Shown here piece by piece: positions 22,963 to 26,924 of a DNA stretch of 26,924 nt; the first letter of the stretch is position 1; each line of letters starts with the position of its first letter. A program made the translations under genes and the position numbers. The notes beneath the pieces are model-generated. The model saw only the letters and a program-made list of their open reading frames with translations, did not search any database and had not been told where the DNA came from. Source of the stretch: Rhodospirillaceae bacterium (GTDB lineage: Bacteria > Pseudomonadota > Alphaproteobacteria > UBA7985); the NCBI GenBank assembly GCA_002700865.1, contig PAFB01000042.1, positions 1 through 26,924 of the forward strand, read 5' to 3'.

Positions 22963-24635
22963 GCGGCGCTTCCTTTCAGCAGCGCAGCCGCAGCCGCTTC
23001 TGCCTCCGGCGTTACTTTGTCACCGGCAAGCATGCGCGCCACCTCCATCCGGCGCTGATCAGCATCGAGCGGGATAACAGTCGTCTTCAGTTGGCCGGCT
23101 TTATTTGCCTCGGACTTGGCAACGCGCAGATGCGCTGATCCCTTGGCGGCGACTTGTGGACTGTGAGTGATGACCAGCACTTGGACATTCTCAGCCAGTG
23201 CCTGCAACCGCTTTCCTACGGCCTCAGCCGTCGCACCACCAACCCCGGCATCAACCTCGTCAAAAACCAAGGTCGGCAGCGGGTTATCGTTGGCCAGCGC
23301 AACCTTCAGCGCAAGCAGAAAGCGGGAAAGTTCGCCGCCAGACGCGGTTTTCTGGATGGCGGTAAAGGCGGCGCCGGGGTTGGTTGCGGCTGTGAATTCA
23401 ACAGTGTCAATACCAGCAGGCGTACGGTTTTCCGGGGCAGTCCGCACGGCGGTCTCAAACTGCGCACGTTCGAGCCTGAGAACAGGTAACTCGCCCATTA
23501 CCGTCTTATCGAGCTTCTTTGATGCTTTGGTGCGCGCGGTGGAAAGGGATGCTGCGGCTTGATCATAAGCCGCGGCAGCTTTGGTCACAGCGGCTTCAAG
23601 CCTGGCCATGTGGGCGCTGCTGTCGTCCAAGGCCTCCAACCCGCGCTGAAACCGTTCCAGCAGCATGGCGAGATCGTCGGGGTCGCCGTTGTGCTTGCGG
23701 GCAAGATCGCGATATCGAAACAGCCGGTTCTCCACCCGTTCCAGCTCATCCGGGTCAGCGTCCAGTGCTACCTGGACAGCGTCCATTTGAGCGATGGCTT
23801 CGTTGATCTCCAGCGCGGCGCGGTCAACCGCATCCATAGCCGGTTGCAAAGCCTCTCCCCCGCGCTCTGCAGCGCGTTCCAGCGTGCGGAAGGCCAGACC
23901 AATCCGCTCATCCGCGCTATCGTCGCCAACCAGCGCCTGCGCGGCTTGACCGATGGCATCCTGAATGCCAGCGACGTTGCCAAGCAGGCCCCTTCGCGTT
24001 TCCAGCCGGGCAACCTCGCCGATTTCGGGGGCGAGGTCTTCGAGTTCTTCGGTGGCGTGGCGCAGATACGATTCTTCGCGCTGTGCCTGCTCAAGGTCTT
24101 CGCGGGCGGCGCTCAGTTCTTGCTCTGCGGCTTGCCATGCGTCGTGGCACCGCTGAGTGGTCTTCAACAGGCTGTCGTTGTGCGCAAAGGTATCGAGGAC
24201 CGTTCGATGATGACTGGGTGATAACAGCCCGTGCAAGTCAAACTGGCCCTGAATCTCAACCATGGTCTCCCCAAGGCGGCGGAGCGTTCCAGCCGACGTT
24301 GGCTCATCATTGACAAAGGCCCGACTGCGGCCGTCAGCCTGAATGATGCGTCGAAGCACCAGTTCGTTGTCTTCGATCGATAAACCCAGTTCGCGCAATT
24401 CATGGAAGACCGGGTGGCGGTCAGGAACGTCAAAAACAGCGGTGATCGAGGCTTGGCGCGCATCTGTGCGGACCATATCCGGGCTGGCACGCAAGCCGAT
24501 ACAAACACCCAACGCATCCAACAGAATTGACTTACCCGCACCCGTTTCACCGGTCAGCGTCGTCAGCCCCTGACCCAGCTCAAGCGTCAGCTGTTCAATG
24601 AGAACAAAGTCGCGAATGGATAACGTGGTGAGCAC
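22959..24635 (-). CDS. recN: DNA repair protein RecN
   Basis: SMC-like ATPase acting in double-strand break repair. The Walker A GETGAGKS (29-36) follows the typical opening LSIRDFVLIEQLTLELGQGL. The middle (about 150-370) is a long helical, coiled-coil region. TASGGELSRFLLALK is the ABC signature and LVFDEVDAGVGG the Walker B. Length, 558 residues, is normal. The start is GTG at 24635 with AAGAGG seven bases upstream. The stop overlaps the ligA start. In some bacteria recN is SOS-controlled, but I see no GTTC-N7-GTTC box in the 58-base gap after bamD. Confidence 0.97.
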   Translation of the reverse strand: MLTTLSIRDFVLIEQLTLELGQGLTTLTGETGAGKSILLDALGVCIGLRASPDMVRTDARQASITAVFDVPDRHPVFHELRELGLSIEDNELVLRRIIQADGRSRAFVNDEPTSAGTLRRLGETMVEIQGQFDLHGLLSPSHHRTVLDTFAHNDSLLKTTQRCHDAWQAAEQELSAAREDLEQAQREESYLRHATEELEDLAPEIGEVARLETRRGLLGNVAGIQDAIGQAAQALVGDDSADERIGLAFRTLERAAERGGEALQPAMDAVDRAALEINEAIAQMDAVQVALDADPDELERVENRLFRYRDLARKHNGDPDDLAMLLERFQRGLEALDDSSAHMARLEAAVTKAAAAYDQAAASLSTARTKASKKLDKTVMGELPVLRLERAQFETAVRTAPENRTPAGIDTVEFTAATNPGAAFTAIQKTASGGELSRFLLALKVALANDNPLPTLVFDEVDAGVGGATAEAVGKRLQALAENVQVLVITHSPQVAAKGSAHLRVAKSEANKAGQLKTTVIPLDADQRRMEVARMLAGDKVTPEAEAAAAALLKGSAA

Positions 24636-24693
24636 TCAGGCGCCTCTTACTGGGTCGAACGGGGTCCCCACCAGCCCGCAGAAGGTGAGGATG

Positions 24694-25515
24694 CTAGCCG
24701 AAGGGGTTCAAGTTGCCCCAAAAACTCCGACCGCTTCTTTCGATATGATCGGGTAGGGGGCCTTCGACAATCTCATAAGCCTTATAATACCACTGGCTGT
24801 CTGGGAAGTTGTGCCCGAGCAGGACGGCGGTATTTTTTGCCTCACCGTTAAGGCCGAGCGACCGGTAAACCTCGATGATCCTGTACAGGGCTTCTTCGAC
24901 GTAAGTTGAGTCCTCATAGTCCTCAACAACGTTCTGGTAGCGGTTCAGTGCCGCCATGTACTCACGACGGTGGTGATAGAATTTTCCAGTAACAAGCTCT
25001 TTGGCAGCACGCTGATTCTTGATGGCGTTTAGCTTTACGCTGGCGTCCAAGGCGTAGTCGGTGCCTGCAAATTTTTTGATCACCGCGCGAAGGTGAGCTG
25101 CGGCTTTCTCCGTGTCGCCTTCGTCCTTGTCCACGTCCGAAACCGAACGGTACGAGGATACGCCGCGCAGGTAGTGGGCGTAGGCGATATCCGGGTGCCC
25201 ACCGTGATCCCGGATGTAGCGGGACAGAATCGCCGTGGCCAGTTCGTATTCCTGCGCCTCAAAATAGTAGCGTCCAGCCAGAACCAGTGCGCGTGGCGCT
25301 TCAGGGGAAGTGGGGAATTGTCGGTCGATTTCGTCGAGCAAACGCGCCGCCTCGGCCATCCGTCCGTCGTTGGCGGAGCGCTGGGCTTCGACCGAGAGCT
25401 CCTCGATGGTGTTGGCGTCGATCTGCAAGCGCTCGATCCTGTCCTCGCGGTCTTCGCACGCGGTCAGCAGCACAGCGGCCCCGAGGGCGGTCAGCAAAGG
25501 CAGAAAGGCTCGCAC
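24694..25515 (-). CDS. bamD: Outer membrane assembly lipoprotein BamD
   Basis: Essential lipoprotein of the BAM complex, which folds beta-barrel proteins into the outer membrane. A signal peptide ends in the lipobox LTAC with the lipidated Cys at 20. The rest is TPR-like helical repeats: LLDEIDRQFPTSPEAPRAL, YYFEAQEYELATAILSRYI and YMAALNRYQNVVEDYEDS follow the BamD pattern, as do HYLRGVSSY and TGKFYHHRREY. The start is GTG at 25515; GGATG lies rather far upstream. It sits between lpxC and recN, as is usual in alphaproteobacteria. Confidence 0.95.
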   Translation of the reverse strand: MRAFLPLLTALGAAVLLTACEDREDRIERLQIDANTIEELSVEAQRSANDGRMAEAARLLDEIDRQFPTSPEAPRALVLAGRYYFEAQEYELATAILSRYIRDHGGHPDIAYAHYLRGVSSYRSVSDVDKDEGDTEKAAAHLRAVIKKFAGTDYALDASVKLNAIKNQRAAKELVTGKFYHHRREYMAALNRYQNVVEDYEDSTYVEEALYRIIEVYRSLGLNGEAKNTAVLLGHNFPDSQWYYKAYEIVEGPLPDHIERSGRSFWGNLNPFG

Positions 25516-25584
25516 GGTTCAGAAACCATCCTTGTTTCGTTAGTCAGGACACCCGACCTCAGTACGCATAATTCGGCAGTCTTT

Positions 25585-26499
25585 TTAACGCTGAGACGCC
25601 CGGAATGCCACAACTTTGGTGTCTAGGTCCTCATCCGCCCAATGCCAGGCCGCGCCGTCCGCAAACAGACACCGGAGCAAAGCCGCATGAAGGGCGTGCC
25701 CCGCTTTGTTGCCCCGATAGTGGGCCATGATTTCCACCCCGCCGAGGTACATGTCGCCAATCGCATCGAGGATTTTGTGGCGCACGGGCTCATCGGCAAA
25801 GCGCAGGCCTTCCGGGTTGCGAACCCCGTTGGCATCAAAAACAACAGCGTTGGTCAGCGAACCGCCCCGGATCAGGCCCTTGGCCTGCAAGTCCGGCAAC
25901 TGACTGGTGACGACAAAGCTCCTGGAAGCCGCAACGTCGCGCTCAAACGCCTCCAGCGTCGGTGTGGTGGTAAAGGACTGGACGCCAATGCTGGGGACAT
26001 CGAAATCGATCGCGGCTGAGAAGGTTTCCTGGTCTTCTTCTGCCGTCAGTGGGATCAGGGTAGCGTGACTATCCTCGTGACTGACGCTGATTTGCCGAGT
26101 GAGCTTGATGACCTGAGCGGGCAGCTCTTGTTCAATGATCGTTGCCTCCTGCAACGCGCGCACCCAAGGCTGGCTGGACCCATCCAAAATCGGCACTTCC
26201 GGCCCATCCAAGGTGATCAGCGCGTTCGTGACGCCGAACACCCGGAACGCCGCCATTAGATGCTCCAGCGTCGAAATGCTGGTCCCGCCTTCGTTGGCAA
26301 TCCGCGAGCACAGGGGGGCGATGACAATGGTTTCCGGACAGACCGGAACGTCCGCCACTTCAGCCAGAGCATCCAGCCGTCTGAACACCAGACCGTGACC
26401 AACCGGAGCGGGAGAAAGGATACAGGATACGGGAACACCCGCGTGCAAGGTTTGGCCGGCCAGGCGGACTGGGCGCGCGAGGGTTTTCTGGTAGGTCAC
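25585..26499 (-). CDS. lpxC: UDP-3-O-acyl-N-acetylglucosamine deacetylase LpxC
   Basis: Zinc enzyme for the committed step of lipid A synthesis. From the GTG at 26499 it is 304 residues, the usual length, and begins TYQKTLARPVRLAGQTLHAG as expected. TLEHLMAA supplies zinc ligand His80 and Glu79; VRHKILDAIGD supplies His241 and Asp245; KAGHALH contains the catalytic His268. The open frame continues upstream, but those residues show no family similarity and GGAAG lies five bases before the GTG. An intrinsic terminator lies between ftsZ and this gene, so lpxC probably has its own promoter in the 50 bases upstream of its start. Confidence 0.97.
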   Translation of the reverse strand: MTYQKTLARPVRLAGQTLHAGVPVSCILSPAPVGHGLVFRRLDALAEVADVPVCPETIVIAPLCSRIANEGGTSISTLEHLMAAFRVFGVTNALITLDGPEVPILDGSSQPWVRALQEATIIEQELPAQVIKLTRQISVSHEDSHATLIPLTAEEDQETFSAAIDFDVPSIGVQSFTTTPTLEAFERDVAASRSFVVTSQLPDLQAKGLIRGGSLTNAVVFDANGVRNPEGLRFADEPVRHKILDAIGDMYLGGVEIMAHYRGNKAGHALHAALLRCLFADGAAWHWADEDLDTKVVAFRASQR

Positions 26500-26504
26500 A
26501 GACT

Positions 26505-26509
26505 CTTCC
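26505..26509 (-). promoter_or_regulatory. Ribosome binding site supporting the lpxC GTG start
   Basis: The minus strand reads GGAAG, then AGTCT and GTG at 26499. This fixes the LpxC N-terminus at its usual position. Confidence 0.6.
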
Positions 26510-26546
26510 GTTCCATTGAGTATCAACTCGTTTGCGATACCTGCCC

Positions 26547-26585
26547 AAAAAAAGAAAGGGCGGAAGTGCTCTAGCACCCCGCCCC
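26547..26585 (-). terminator. Rho-independent terminator downstream of ftsZ
   Basis: Read on the minus strand, GGGCGG (26584-26579) pairs with CCGCCC (26563-26558). An inner GTGC/GCAC stem closes on a TAGA loop, with one G-T pair and one bulged T between them. The T-rich run TTTCTTTTTTT follows at once (26557-26547). This is a textbook intrinsic terminator for leftward transcripts leaving ftsZ, and it works in that direction only. Confidence 0.88.
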
Positions 26586-26641
26586 ATGGAGAATGTTGGT
26601 GGTAAGTCGGTGGAAATATGAATTAGGTGATGGGTGGATCC

Positions 26642-26924
26642 CTAATTCATCTGACGGCGCAGAAACGCCGGGATATTCATCTCAGACTCATCGAGGTCCA
26701 TTTCAGGGCCGTCCATGGGCGTGGCTGAGATGCTGGTGAGCGCAGGACGCTGGGCGCTGGTATTGAGTCCCCGTCCTGTGCTGGTTGCTTCCGGTTGTTG
26801 CTGATCGACGCCGTGCGGGGCCGAACCCAGACGGTCAAAGCCGCTTTCATGCAGGCTTTGGCGCTGCTCGGCTTCGTGCACGTCTTCAGCGCTTGACCGA
26901 TGGGAGAAGCCGCCTCGGGCAAGA
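26642..26924 (-). CDS. ftsZ: Cell division protein FtsZ, C-terminal end (partial)
   Basis: The gene runs off the right edge; 93 codons are visible. FtsZ is the tubulin-like GTPase that forms the division ring. The visible part is the low-complexity, Gln/Ser-rich linker ending in MNIPAFLRRQMN, the conserved C-terminal peptide (IPAFLRRQ) that binds FtsA and other ring partners. The GTPase domain is outside the window. Position upstream of lpxC on the same strand agrees with the division-cluster order. The GTG at 26881 is an internal Val, not a start; the frame stays open to the window edge. Confidence 0.92.
   Translation of the reverse strand, partial: LARGGFSHRSSAEDVHEAEQRQSLHESGFDRLGSAPHGVDQQQPEATSTGRGLNTSAQRPALTSISATPMDGPEMDLDESEMNIPAFLRRQMN

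Noticed and set aside
23559..24221. 220-codon plus-strand frame inside recN
   Set aside because: It lies within the coiled-coil part of RecN, whose complete frame is on the other strand.
1..26924. CRISPR array, insertion sequence, prophage or defence island
   Set aside because: I found no regular repeats, transposase or integrase motifs, terminal repeats, or nuclease/toxin modules; the genes are housekeeping families in compact order.

Overview
The window reads as ordinary chromosomal core sequence from an alphaproteobacterium, moderately GC-rich and about 95% coding. The best evidence is the minus-strand order ftsZ (C-terminal end only) > lpxC > bamD > recN > ligA at the right end, which is the arrangement known downstream of the alphaproteobacterial division cluster. 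The FtsZ tail ends in IPAFLRRQ, and the glutathione reductase has the CVIRGC redox motif, both of which fit this class. I cannot name the genus; a Caulobacterales/Maricaulales-like lineage is a guess. I see no tRNA, rRNA, CRISPR array, insertion sequence, prophage, toxin-antitoxin or defence gene, and no stretch over 300 bases without a gene.

Layout. At 1-1000 a short LptF/LptG-family permease is read leftwards, divergent from an Lrp/AsnC regulator that precedes msrA and an unrecognised 139-residue protein. At 2.8-5.7 kb, still rightwards, come a tRNA1(Val)-type N6-adenine methyltransferase, an orphan TAXI-type periplasmic binding protein and an M23 (LytM) lipoprotein. From 12.2 kb back to 5.7 kb a leftward series follows: a YedK/HMCES (SRAP) protein, glmU, glmS, a Sua5-type threonylcarbamoyl-AMP synthase and a D-2-hydroxyacid/2-hydroxyglutarate-type FAD dehydrogenase. 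Rightwards from 12.35 kb are glutathione reductase, a hotdog thioesterase and a CLC chloride transporter with CBS domains. A zinc deacylase (AstE/AspA type) at 16.2-17.4 kb is divergent from uvrD-prmA. The leftward ftsZ-lpxC-bamD-recN-ligA block closes the window.

Functional themes are cell envelope construction (LptF/G-like, GlmU/GlmS feeding UDP-GlcNAc to LpxC and peptidoglycan, BamD, M23 peptidase, FtsZ), DNA maintenance (UvrD, LigA, RecN, SRAP protein), protein/tRNA modification (PrmA, TrmN6-like, Sua5) and redox repair (MsrA, Gor). The links between clusters are inferred from known family roles, not shown by the sequence.

I found no convincing undescribed system. Points worth a second look are a CLC protein that lacks several classical transporter residues, an MsrA without C-terminal resolving cysteines, a clear intrinsic terminator separating ftsZ from lpxC, repeat structures in the lrp and yedK/gor promoter regions, a possible 38-codon ORF in front of the methyltransferase, an orphan TAXI protein and a high share of GTG/TTG start codons.
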